In this document: piece after piece, positions 51,051-59,593 of the stretch
How positions within the stretch are numbered: position 1 is the stretch's first letter
Layout: each line of letters starts with the position of its first letter
Origin: Symbiodinium natans
Taxonomy: Eukaryota > Sar > Dinophyceae > Suessiales > Symbiodiniaceae
DNA: 64,000 nucleotides
Direction: 5' to 3'
Assembly (NCBI GenBank): GCA_905221605.1
Contig: CAJNDS010000036.1
Coordinates: 62,001-126,000 of the forward strand
The notes under the pieces: generated by a model
Told to the model about the DNA's origin: nothing
Databases searched by the model: none
What the model saw: only the letters and a program-made list of their open reading frames with translations
Made by a program: the position numbers and the translations under genes

Positions 51051-51780
51051 CACTAAACCCTAAACCCTGAACCTCAAACTTTCAATCCCTGAAGCCAACT
51101 CGTATCCCATGAGCCCTGCAAGCCCTATGCCACAAGACAAGTTCCATGAATCCTCAACCCTAAACCCAAAACCCTAACCCTAAACCATGCAAAAGCCAAG
51201 CTACTGGTGCGCAACTGCTGGTTGGCGATCCTTCGGACGGGCAAAGGGTATCCAGAAATCCCCTAAACCCTAAACCCTAAACCCTAAACCCTAAACCCTA
51301 AACCCTAAACCCTAAACCCTAAACCCTAAATTCAGGGCTCAGGGATTAGGAAGGCCTGGTCTCAGCAGGCAACAAAGAAACACAGCAGACAATTAAAAGC
51401 CTGGTTTGGTGTCTAGAAACCAGGTACTTTGGCATCAAAAACTTCTACACCCTACACAACCCAAGGGCCCATACTTCAGAAGCCTTCAAAAAAGGTAAGG
51501 GACCATGTTGAGGGCCCATGAAACTACCCTTAGAAGTCTAGACCCAAGAGTAACTTACGAACACGAAGGGTGCCGGGTTAGGGCTTAACTACCCTTTAGA
51601 CTTTTTGGGTGCTCTAAGCCCGGCTCTTGCAGCTCGACCTCAAAAGGAGTTTTTTAGGGTCCCCGGGTCGACGGGACAGGGGCTTCTTTAGCTTCAATAG
51701 GGTTCCAAGCCCGCCCTCCTCCCAACCCTAAACCCTGAACCCTGAACCCCAAACCCTAACCCCTAAACCCTAACGACCCG

Positions 51781-51823
<43 letters not shown>

Positions 51824-52124
51824 AAAAAAACAGAAACAAAAAATGATAATAAATAAACAGATGACGGGAGTGTTGGGTCTTCTCATGCCTTATCAGGGCT
51901 ATGGGGCCGGGGGACCCCCTGACCACTTTCAGGGTAAGGGTTTTGGATTTTAAGACTGGGCAGACTCAGGGCACACCCCTTACTTGACTCCCCTTGGGCA
52001 CACCCCTTGTTTAACTTCCCCCTACCCTTCTGCAGACAAGGAAGGCGGCGCAACGGGTCTGAGGCGCATGACAGTGTCGACTCTAGTACGGACACCACTG
52101 CCTGCAGTGAGGTATGGGGAGATA
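51051..52124. other. Telomere-like block, C/A homopolymer tract, no gene
   Basis: CCCTAAA block at about 51,262-51,330. About 29 C directly followed by about 18 A lie at 51,785-51,830. No gene. Confidence 0.55.
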
Positions 52125-52225
52125 CAAAACTAGGCTGCCCAGTAACCTAGGCTTAAAAAGGGTGCCCCTTTTTTGCTTAAAGGGGTTTATAAGGGAACCT
52201 AAACCCCCCAAAAAGGGAATGTTGA
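52125..52225. repeat. MITE-like repeat, family F copy
   Basis: TAACCTAGGCTTAAAAAGGG, TTTATAAGGGAACCTAAACC and AAAAAGGGAATG share the family-F core. The right end has diverged. Confidence 0.55.
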
Positions 52226-54080
52226 ACAAGATTTCGCCGTCACCGTCATTGTCATCGCGCGCACGTCGATTTCGTGCAGCGGACATGATCCAATCAGTGT
52301 AGCATCGGACGCAGCGCCCCCCATTGCTTGTAGAGTACGTCTTGCTCTTCTTTGGCCAAGGCGTTGGGGAAATGACAGATGGAGCCGAACCTCTCATTGA
52401 AGGCTGCCGTCTCAGCCTGATTCAGAGCGCCATCGCTGCAGGAAACGATGGGGTTGTTCGAAACGCATGACCATGAATATTTTCTCGCCGCCTGTGGCAT
52501 TCCAATGATGGTCCTTGCGGCTTCGCCTTAGGCATTCCGACGAGGAACGCCTCATTATCTCAAAGGTTGAGAAGGTCACCCCATGAAATCGGCGCGTGAG
52601 GATACCGAAAGTCGTTCCATATGCAACGCTGCTTTTCTGAACACTCCACGAAGGGGAACTTAGGGTTTAGGGCTATTTCTCCCATGATGTAGGGCCTCGT
52701 TCTTATATCAGTGGCTCAGGGCTTTTAGGCTTTCAGGGTCTACCGGTGATGCTAGCTTCGTAGGAATTACCCCTTAGTTATTTCGTAGGCGTAACCCACA
52801 AAACCTGCAGGTAAATGGAGTCGCAGATAGGCTTGAGGGCTTCAGGGCTTGGGTGCCGGAGGCTTAACTCCAATATGATGTACATAGGTACATGAGAAGA
52901 TAGGTCTGGCAAGTTGCCGACGATGAGATAGACGTTTACTTTTCAAACCTATACTCGGTACATGATGGTACCCTAAACCCTAAACCCTAAACCCTGCACC
53001 CTACACCCTAAACCCTAAACCCTAAACCCTTGGGGAACTAGTTTTAAATTCCCCAACCGAGCTCAGGCCACGGCCAGAAAACGCAGTCTTCACCTCGGAG
53101 AGTCTGTGAAACATCCGCCAGCTTGCGGGACTCAGGGGTTCAGGGATTCAGGCTTAGGGTTTAGGGTTTAGGGTTTAGGGTTTGGGGTTTGGGGTTTGGG
53201 ATTTGGGGTTTGGGGTTTGGGGTTTGGGGTTTGGGGTTTCGGGTTTCGGAGTTTCGGGTTGGGGTTCAGGGTTTTGGATCCAGAGGTGGGTTCAGGGTTG
53301 AGGGTTTAGAGTTTAGGGTTTAGAGTGCAGGGTTTCTATAGGGCTCATGTAGGGTTTAGGATCGCCAGGATACACACCCTCTGCAAAACCCTGCAGCCCT
53401 ACCCAACCTAATTAAACCAGTAGGGTTTGTAGGGCTTACGGGGTTTGACTGTTTAACCAGGTTTACTATAGGGGCCCACATGATCAGATTAAGGTTTTGG
53501 GGGTTTGGGGAAGGTCCCGCTAAAGCCCTAAGCCCTAAGCCCGAAACCTAAACCCAAAACCCTAAACCCCTAAAGCCCTAAACCCTAAACCCTAAAGCCC
53601 TAAAGCCCTAAACCCCTAAAGCCCTGTACAGCAAAGCAGAGTCAAGCTCGCTGGAAGTGGGCCAATGTTGGCGAAGCTGTGATTGGCCACGGGCTCGTGG
53701 TCAAGGCCAAGCCGGCCCTTACCCTAAACCCTAAACCCTAAACCCTAAACCCTAAACCCTAAACCCTAAGAGCTAAACCCTGAACCCTAAACCCGAAACC
53801 CTAAACCCTAAACCCTGAGGTTTAAAGTTACCACCAGTTTCCTCAACACCTTGGCTGTGCCTGCCGGTCCAAGACCCAGCACCTCACTGCAGTCTTGTGG
53901 CGTAGCCCTAAACCCTAAACCCTAAACCCTAAACCCTAAACCCTAAACCCTAAACCCTAAACCCTAAACCCTAAACCCTAAACCCCTAAACCCTCCCGAA
54001 TTGCCATGTCCAGGTTTGCGCCTTGGCGATGACTAGCGCAGAGACACAGCCACTGAAAGGGAATACCAGAAGCAATTATT
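52226..54080. other. Last telomere-like stretch before the virus-like insertion
   Basis: Unique DNA at 52,226-52,970 (open frames under 105 codons, no motifs). Then CCCTAAA at about 52,975-53,030, TTTAGGG/TTTGGGG at about 53,155-53,245, CCCTAAA variants at about 53,525-53,630 and 53,720-53,815, and the last clean block at 53,907-53,990. Confidence 0.6.
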
Positions 54081-54239
54081 CCGCCCCCCCCCCCTACACA
54101 TAGTTAGGACAGGGTATGCCCCACTTTTTTTACACCCCGCTCAACCCTCATTCGTTTTTTCCCTAGGGGGGGGGTATACGTTTTCAACATTTCAATAAAT
54201 TTTCCTCATTTTTGACATCCGACCCTCAACCGTTCCTCG

Positions 54240-54464
54240 CAAAAAATCTCAATAAAAAAATCAATAATTTTATGATAAAAAATATTAAAAATTTCATCAT
54301 AAAATTTTCCAAAATTTTCATAAAAAATGATTTTTCAAATTTTTCATCATAAAAATCTTCCAAAAAGTATTTGTTGAAAAATTGCATTTTGTAAAAATTC
54401 TTTTATCATAATTTTTTATCAAAAATTATTGTAAAATATCTTTGTAAAAAACTTTGTAAAGATT
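54240..54464. other. Very AT-rich segment with short inverted repeats
   Basis: About 225 bp composed mostly of A/T, with repeated TTTTATGATAAAAAAT, TTTCATCATAAAA and TTTATCATAATT motifs that pair with each other. It lies near the left end of the virus-like element. A replication or terminal function is possible but unproven. Confidence 0.5.
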
Positions 54465-54701
54465 TTAAGAATTATTATTTTCATATAAATCTATCAATTC
54501 CCTTTGTAGCTCAATTTGTCTTTCTAGATATTTCATTTCCTTATCTAAATGTTCCTGTTCTTCTTTTTCTATAACGCATTTTTGTTTTATTTCCTCTATT
54601 TTACTTTCCCTGCTTTCCTTGATGATTTCTAGCTTTTCTAATTCGTGCTTCGCTTGTTTATAGAGTATTTCGAACAATTCATCTTGAACCGATTTTTTCA
54701 T
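54465..54701 (-). CDS. Small coiled-coil protein, virus-like region
   Basis: 78 codons with an ATG at 54701. Nearly the whole chain is charged and heptad-like (ELFEILYKQAKHELEKLE, then KEEQEHLDKEMKYLERQIEL), predicting a single long coiled coil. TATATATA lies 3-10 bases before the ATG, as for other genes of this element. It is the leftmost gene, pointing outward. No family is recognised; a structural or scaffold role is a guess. Confidence 0.65.
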   Translation of the reverse strand: MKKSVQDELFEILYKQAKHELEKLEIIKESRESKIEEIKQKCVIEKEEQEHLDKEMKYLERQIELQRELIDLYENNNS

Positions 54702-54836
54702 CTATATATATAATACTATATATTTTAGTTTTTAAAACTTTTAAAACTTTTTATTGTATATCGTATTGTAAGCAGTGCGTCATGTGCATTCTGACATGGT
54801 CGGTTGTGCAGCGTATCACATTATTGTTCCGTCGTA

Positions 54837-54898
54837 GCATTTATTGCTTCAAACTTTTTAGAGTGTTTCAACTCTTTTCAATTCGCAGAGCTGTCGCC
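54837..54898 (+). repeat. Duplicated leader/promoter-like sequence, copy 1
   Basis: GCATTTATTGCTTCAAACTT through TTTTAGAGTGTTTCAACTCT to CAATTCGC, ending directly before the ATG at 54899. Copy 2 at 55550-55600 has few differences. The part AGAGT-GTTTCA-ACTCT can form a small hairpin. Confidence 0.8.
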
Positions 54899-55362
54899 AT
54901 GAAGCATCCGGAGCATCCAACGTTCGAAGATGGGAGGTTCGCCATGCAGCATCCAATGTTCGCAGATGGGAGGTTCGCCTTTGAACTTATCACAGTTGAC
55001 GATGACTTCATCTTCTACAAAGCCCTTACATGGGGAGACGTGACAAATGGTTGTCGGGGTATGAGATCGTGCATCCTTATGACAACTTCGATATTGTCGC
55101 AATCTACGTTGATGGTATGCGTGTTTCATATGCCACGAATCGCGGTCTACAAAATACCTTGGATACAGAATTGGCACTGACGCGAGGAAACAATCATTAT
55201 ATTCGAGTCGTCGTGGATCCGGAAAGCAACCCATATAGGATCGTTGATCCCGAAGAAGAAGAAGAAGAAGAAGACTTTGACGATTCAACTACATGTGGGA
55301 GTTTGTCATCGATCAACGACGACTACGACGACGACTACGACAGCAATTTTGACGATCTATGA
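54899..55362 (+). pseudogene. Acidic-tailed protein of unknown function, frame broken once
   Basis: Starts at the ATG directly after the repeated leader. The first frame encodes two similar units (HPTFEDGRFA, HPMFADGRFA), then FELITVDDDFIFYKALTWGD. Near the GGGG run at about 55,057-55,060 the sense continues in the next frame (YEIVHPYDNFDIVAIYVDG, then NNHYIRVVVDPESNPYRIVD) and ends in an acidic tail of Glu and Asp to 55,362. The break lies at a homopolymer, so either a sequencing slip or a real frameshift explains it. No domain is recognised. An acidic tail with basic partners could suit histone or nucleic-acid mimicry, but that is speculation. Confidence 0.6.
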
Positions 55363-55549
55363 AGATCTGTTGCGTGAGAATTTGTTATTAGGAGTTTGTG
55401 ATGGACACCTGTGCCTCATATCTCCGCGGTATAGAACATATACCCGATGCATTGCCTAGCAATAGCAAAAAAGTGTCTGGAAGCGTTTTGCATGTATCTC
55501 GTGTGATGTAAAGCACGTTGTCAAGCTACCCGTGTTTTTCGCACTAGCA
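55363..55549. other. Spacer between acidic-tail gene and second leader copy
   Basis: Short, no repeat or gene recognised. Confidence 0.4.
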
Positions 55550-55614
55550 TTTGTTGCTCCAAACTTTTTAGAGTGTTTCAACTCTTTTCAATTCGCCAAG
55601 ACCCGTCGCTACTC
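55550..55614 (+). repeat. Duplicated leader/promoter-like sequence, copy 2
   Basis: GCATTTGTTGCTCCAAACTT through TTTTAGAGTGTTTCAACTCT to CAATTCGC, a near copy of 54837-54898. It lies about 95 bp upstream of the ubiquitin-like ATG, so it precedes a second gene. Confidence 0.8.
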
Positions 55615-55706
55615 GTATTGCATTATATCAAGTTTTTTTTAGTAGTTATGATTTTCTACGTGGATAAGTTGTTTTTTATATGTTCTTTTTTTTTGGTATT
55701 GAGGCT

Positions 55707-55856
55707 ATGCAGATCTTCGTGAAGACCATGACGGGCGAGACCATCGCTATGGATGTGGAAGCATCAGACACCATCGACAACGTGAAGACCAAGATCGAGG
55801 AAAAATATGGCATCCACCGCGACGAGCAGACGTGGAAGGTATCCTGTCTTAAAATT
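55707..55856 (+). CDS. Ubiquitin N-terminal fragment, probable first exon
   Basis: From the ATG at 55707 the first about 40 residues follow ubiquitin closely: [13 protein letters not shown], then [18 protein letters not shown], then RDEQ. Lysines 6, 27, 29 and 33 are kept; Lys11 is Glu. The match stops before the Ile44 patch and there is no C-terminal Gly-Gly, so it could not be conjugated as it stands. Candidate GT donors follow at 55839 (AAG|GTATCC) and 55857 (ATT|GTAAGT). Spliced to an AG at 55893-55894, either joins in phase with the frame of the next gene. Alternatives are a truncated ubiquitin pseudogene, or a ubiquitin gene whose remaining exons are lost. Acquisition from a host is likely. 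Confidence 0.6.
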
Positions 55857-55894
55857 GTAAGTATTTTTTCTTTGTTGAAAAATTTAAATCCGAG
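55839..55894 (+). other. Candidate mini-intron (38 or 56 bases)
   Basis: GT at 55839 or 55857 (the latter a perfect GTAAGT) and AG at 55893-55894, with a T-rich middle. Both donors are phase 0 and keep the downstream frame open. There is no transcript support. Confidence 0.4.
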
Positions 55895-56578
55895 GTTCAA
55901 TCTGATACTATGGATGCATCTGGTGATTTACTGGATACACTTTTGGGTGGCAACAATGGCGATCACAGCAGTTCAGAGGAGGATGTCTCTGATGGTGGAG
56001 AAGCTACGTGGGTTTATGATCACCATAATAATAAAGTCCCCCTAATGGTTGGTGGTGCGCCTAAAAAACGTAAGTCGGTTGATGACGAGGGGTTTAAACT
56101 TACAGCGGGGTATTCATCAAAGGTTCAGCGGGTTCGGTTTATCGATGAGGAGATAAGGGGCAAGAAATATCGTATGGAGAGTTCTTCGGTTGAGTGTTCC
56201 GTTTTTGATGAGGTTGTTAAGAAGGTTAAAGATTTGGTTGATAAGTCTAAGGACAACCCGAAAGAATGCATCCGCGAGTTGTTTAAAAATGTATCCAATA
56301 AAGACTTAACGAAAGCTATTCCTACCCTAGCTGGACATAACAACTCGTGGATCTTACGATGCCTTATATTGATAGTAATTTAGGTGAAGTTCTTTTGTTG
56401 AAAGACTGTTGCGATCGTTTGGTTCGTCGTTCTATGGAAGCCGTTATTGTTAATCTTTTTGGAGTAGATGATGGTTCTATTAGTTGGGAAAAGTTATATG
56501 ATACTATGACCAAAGAGCCTAAAACTAGAAAGAAGCGAGGGTATAATAGTTTTACTGGTCACGCACCCCCTAACGACA

Positions 56579-56612
<34 letters not shown>

Positions 56613-56802
56613 CGATGACGACGATGATGAAGACGGAGAAGAAGAAGGCGAAGGACGTGAAGATGACACCGTCATGCCCGATGCGAATGGTATCGTGCCA
56701 TACGTGAATGGTGGTTCCTTATGCACACAAATGCCTTATCTGAATACCGTTTCCATAGCTACGCCTAAAAAAGGGCGAGGACGCCCTAAAAAATCAGGAT
56801 GA
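55895..56802 (+). pseudogene. Acidic AT-hook protein, frame broken once
   Basis: The frame from 55895 ([13 protein letters not shown]; in-frame ATG at 55910) encodes an Asp/Ser-rich start, KKRK (a possible nuclear signal), then a Lys/Glu/Val-rich helical part (VFDEVVKKVKDLVDKSKD) and LTKAIPTLAGH at about 56,335. There the sense moves to the next frame (VDLTMPYIDSNLGEVLLLKD), which continues through a run of about 18 acidic residues and ends KKGRGRPKK, a textbook AT-hook, at 56,802. No homopolymer marks the break. The pattern suggests a DNA- or chromatin-associated protein, perhaps carrying the ubiquitin-like exon at its N-terminus. Family unknown. Confidence 0.6.
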
Positions 56803-57291
56803 GGCGGGGTGTTTTAAAAATACTTTTTGAATATAGTAAGAAATTAATATAGTAATTGTTTTGTTCTTTTTATTTTACCCTGAAAGGCGATCATGATCCG
56901 CTGGGGGCACCGTGGTCGCTGGTTCGTTCTGGTATGGCGTCCGTTTCTTTTGAAGTCCATTTGAAGGTGGGATGGAAAATACACTTTTGTTTTGTTTTTT
57001 ACATTGTAATTTCCTTGGCGAGGACATGGCTAACGATGCAGACCATTGTGAGCAATGGACGGGGAGGACAGTGTCATCAAAGGCAACCTTTTCCTTTTCT
57101 TTTGGTTAGTAGTTGTAATATTTTTGCTTGTTTTTTTCGAAACACCGACGAAGGACATACAGCGATGGGCAGACGGCACAGATGGGGTCGAGCGTCAGCC
57201 CTGCGCGATAAAAATGTAGATTTGGGTGACTGGAATAATGAAAATATTTCAATAAAGAATAATAGTTTATTGAAATATTTTGGAGCTTATA
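56803..57291 (+). other. Alternating GC-rich and T-rich segments, coding status unclear
   Basis: A frame is open for 148 codons from 56,856, but its product mixes protein-like pieces (KGDHDPLGAPWSLVRSGMA) with Phe-rich runs from T-rich stretches. In another frame GEDMANDADHCEQWTGRTVS reads well. The T-rich stretches begin after AAG or AG and look like short introns. It may be a multi-exon gene or its remnant. I do not assign one product. Confidence 0.35.
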
Positions 57292-58626
57292 TTATTTTCT
57301 GAATATTTCTTTTCTATACAAATCTTTGAGTTCTTTCAGATATTGTTTTTTCATTTCTTTATCTCCCGCTGACCTGATCCAATTGTTATATATACTTTTA
57401 TAGCTTCTGTAAGTTTTAGTATTTATAGTATTTCTGTTGTTCGCTTCTTCGAATACTTCTCTCAATTTTTGAATACCTATTTTGCTTGGAATGATTAATG
57501 TAGGTGATGCCATATCCTGCTCTTCTGTTGTTCCTTCCTTCAAATTTGTTTTTCTGGTTAAACGGGTTCTTGGGCGTTCGTTTTGTGGTGGTTGCGGTGG
57601 TTGTGGAGGTGGCGCGTTTCCGCTTGAACTTGACGAACCGCCTTCTTGAAAATTTGGCTGTGGCGGCGGCGGTGTTTTCGGTGATGGTCTGGGTCTTGCT
57701 TTTGTTCTCGGCTCTGTTGGTCGCTGTGGTATTGGACGTGGTATTGGTGGTAATTCTGCTAGCGTAGGTTGGCTTGATGATGCAATCGGCAAAGGTTGTT
57801 GTGTAGCACCGACGTTAGGTTGATGTGGTTGTAAAACTATTGAAGGTTGTAAATATTCCATGTTTGGAATTGGCATTGGGTCATAAGTTGTAAATTGACC
57901 CGCGCGAGGATCTCCTGAAAAGTCTAATAGCTGTCTGGGGGGCGGGTTTATTCTCCTCATTAATGTCTCGCCTAATGCTTGCGCGGCTTCCTGTGTAAGT
58001 CCAGCAAACGCGGCAGAAGTAAAATCCATACCGGAAATCATATTACCCGCAACATTGCCCCCTACTCGTAATGCCCCGCTTCCTAAACTTAATGCCCCGC
58101 TTCCTAAACTCCGAAGAATGCCCGAACCGCCTTCTTCCTCTCTTTCTAACTGTTGTTGGTGCGCTTGATTGATTGCTTGTTGGTTGCCTTGATGTGCGGT
58201 TGCTACGTTTCCTAATGTTTCATCGATTTGAAACAATTGTTGCTCGGGGGGTGTGCCGAATTCTTCAATAAAAGACATATTGTCGGTGTCCGTTGCAATA
58301 CGAAACATTTCTGGCGATCTGGGTTGTTCTGGTTCTGGGCGGTCGTGCTCTGTAAATAATGCTCTATGTGTAAAATTGTTATCGCTAGCGTATTCGCGTA
58401 GCATATGATCCCTAACAATTCTTTCGGCAATTTGTTTTTCTTGAACTTTTAATTTGTCCAAATGATCTTTTCCATCAAAACGAGTTCCTTTGTTGCTTTG
58501 TTTATAAAATACAGCATCTCTATTAGGAAAGGGTTTTAACGCTTCTTCATCGTCATTAACCAGCTCCAAAATATCTTCATATCTAGATCTTCTGTGAAAT
58601 TGTATACCAGCGTTTTTAACTACCAT
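57292..58626 (-). CDS. Proline-rich virion-like protein, 444 residues
   Basis: ATG at 58626, preceded by TATATAAAAAAG. Three parts can be seen. The N-terminal about 130 residues are charged. A middle at about 165-225 is rich in Gly, Ala and Leu (GSGALSLGSGALRVGGNVAG, NMISGMDFTSAAFAGL) and could be an amphipathic, membrane-active segment. A long Pro/Gln/Ser-rich linker at about 240-370 leads to a basic helical C-terminus (TYRSYKSIYNNWIRS). It is the last gene of the leftward block that begins with the minor capsid gene. No homologue is recognised. A minor virion or core protein is an inference from architecture and neighbours. Confidence 0.75.
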   Translation of the reverse strand: MVVKNAGIQFHRRSRYEDILELVNDDEEALKPFPNRDAVFYKQSNKGTRFDGKDHLDKLKVQEKQIAERIVRDHMLREYASDNNFTHRALFTEHDRPEPEQPRSPEMFRIATDTDNMSFIEEFGTPPEQQLFQIDETLGNVATAHQGNQQAINQAHQQQLEREEEGGSGILRSLGSGALSLGSGALRVGGNVAGNMISGMDFTSAAFAGLTQEAAQALGETLMRRINPPPRQLLDFSGDPRAGQFTTYDPMPIPNMEYLQPSIVLQPHQPNVGATQQPLPIASSSQPTLAELPPIPRPIPQRPTEPRTKARPRPSPKTPPPPQPNFQEGGSSSSSGNAPPPQPPQPPQNERPRTRLTRKTNLKEGTTEEQDMASPTLIIPSKIGIQKLREVFEEANNRNTINTKTYRSYKSIYNNWIRSAGDKEMKKQYLKELKDLYRKEIFRK

Positions 58627-58644
58627 TCTTTTTTATATATTGTT

Positions 58645-58986
58645 TTAGAAAATAGTCTCGCTTAACTCGCTTAATGTGTCATATCTTTTTCTGAGATGTT
58701 CCAGAGAAGTCTCGGGTATTCTTGGATTATGCATTTCCCCTTTCAATCTTGACATCTCACTTTCATAATTTGCTTTCATCTGACCCTCTAACAATCTACG
58801 TTTAAACGCCAGATTCTTTTCTTTTGCCTCTCTCGCTTCCAGTTGCTTTTTCAAATTCAGTAAATAATCAATATTTTGCTGTCGGTATACGAGATCTTCC
58901 GGCGAATTCACGACGGGATTATCTAATGATTTTTTCTTATGCATTTTTTTGTTTTTCTGAAATTTGAACCTATTATATAGAACCAT
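58645..58986 (-). CDS. Basic coiled-coil protein, 113 residues
   Basis: ATG at 58986, with TATATACAA just upstream. The N-terminus is strongly basic (RFKFQKNKKMHKKKSLD). A long helix follows (NLKKQLEAREAKEKNLAFKR, then SEMSRLKGEM), probably coiled coil. It sits 18 bases before the next gene of the same leftward block. The layout fits a DNA-binding or scaffold protein. No family is recognised. Confidence 0.7.
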   Translation of the reverse strand: MVLYNRFKFQKNKKMHKKKSLDNPVVNSPEDLVYRQQNIDYLLNLKKQLEAREAKEKNLAFKRRLLEGQMKANYESEMSRLKGEMHNPRIPETSLEHLRKRYDTLSELSETIF

Positions 58987-58998
58987 TTGTATATATTA

Positions 58999-59550
58999 TT
59001 ATTTAGATTTTTTACTTCTTGATTGAAACATGGCTTTGCACATATTATCAGATTTTTCCTGTCTTCTTCTCAAAATTTCGGCGTTCATTGATTTCATTTG
59101 TAGTTGCAATAATTGTTGTTGCGTTAAATTTGCATAAGGATTTGAAAATTGTTGCGGTTGCACTGGCGGAATTGCTTTTGTAACAGGCGGTTGTTGTTCT
59201 TGATATTGTGGCGGTGCCACTGAATTATTTTCATTATGTTCCGGTGCGAGAGGTTCAACGTTTATTTTTGCTTTGGTTCTAGGCGCTTGTCTTTTTACTG
59301 GTTTATCAATAATATTACTTGGTTTCTTTTCGCATTTTTCAGGATGCGTATATCTCAACGTTTTTATAGTCATCGTTTTTTTACAGTCCCTACATTCAGC
59401 AGGTTCTTTTACAACGTCGCGAATTTTAACTCGTTTAGCTTCTTCCTTTTCCGGTTCAGGCATTGGTGCTTCGGTTTCAGGTTGCGCTTCGGTTGCTTCG
59501 TTTTCAGGTTCATCATTGACTGCTACAATTTCCGAGCTTTGATCTGTCAT
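58999..59550 (-). CDS. Zinc-knuckle protein with acidic and Gln/Pro-rich parts, 183 residues
   Basis: ATG at 59550 follows a (TA)n run. The N-terminal about 45 residues are acidic with repeated EAPMPEPEKEE-type sequence. A C-X2-C-X12-H-X3-C motif (CRDCKKTMTIKTLRYTH, then EKC) at about residues 54-73 should bind one zinc. Basic, then Gln/Pro-rich sequence follows, with a basic C-terminus (QSRSKKSK). A similar single zinc motif is common in large DNA virus proteins of unknown role. Nucleic-acid or protein binding in the virion is inferred. Confidence 0.72.
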   Translation of the reverse strand: MTDQSSEIVAVNDEPENEATEAQPETEAPMPEPEKEEAKRVKIRDVVKEPAECRDCKKTMTIKTLRYTHPEKCEKKPSNIIDKPVKRQAPRTKAKINVEPLAPEHNENNSVAPPQYQEQQPPVTKAIPPVQPQQFSNPYANLTQQQLLQLQMKSMNAEILRRRQEKSDNMCKAMFQSRSKKSK

Positions 59551-59593
59551 ATATATATATATATATATTGTTCTATATATTTTCGATTACGTT

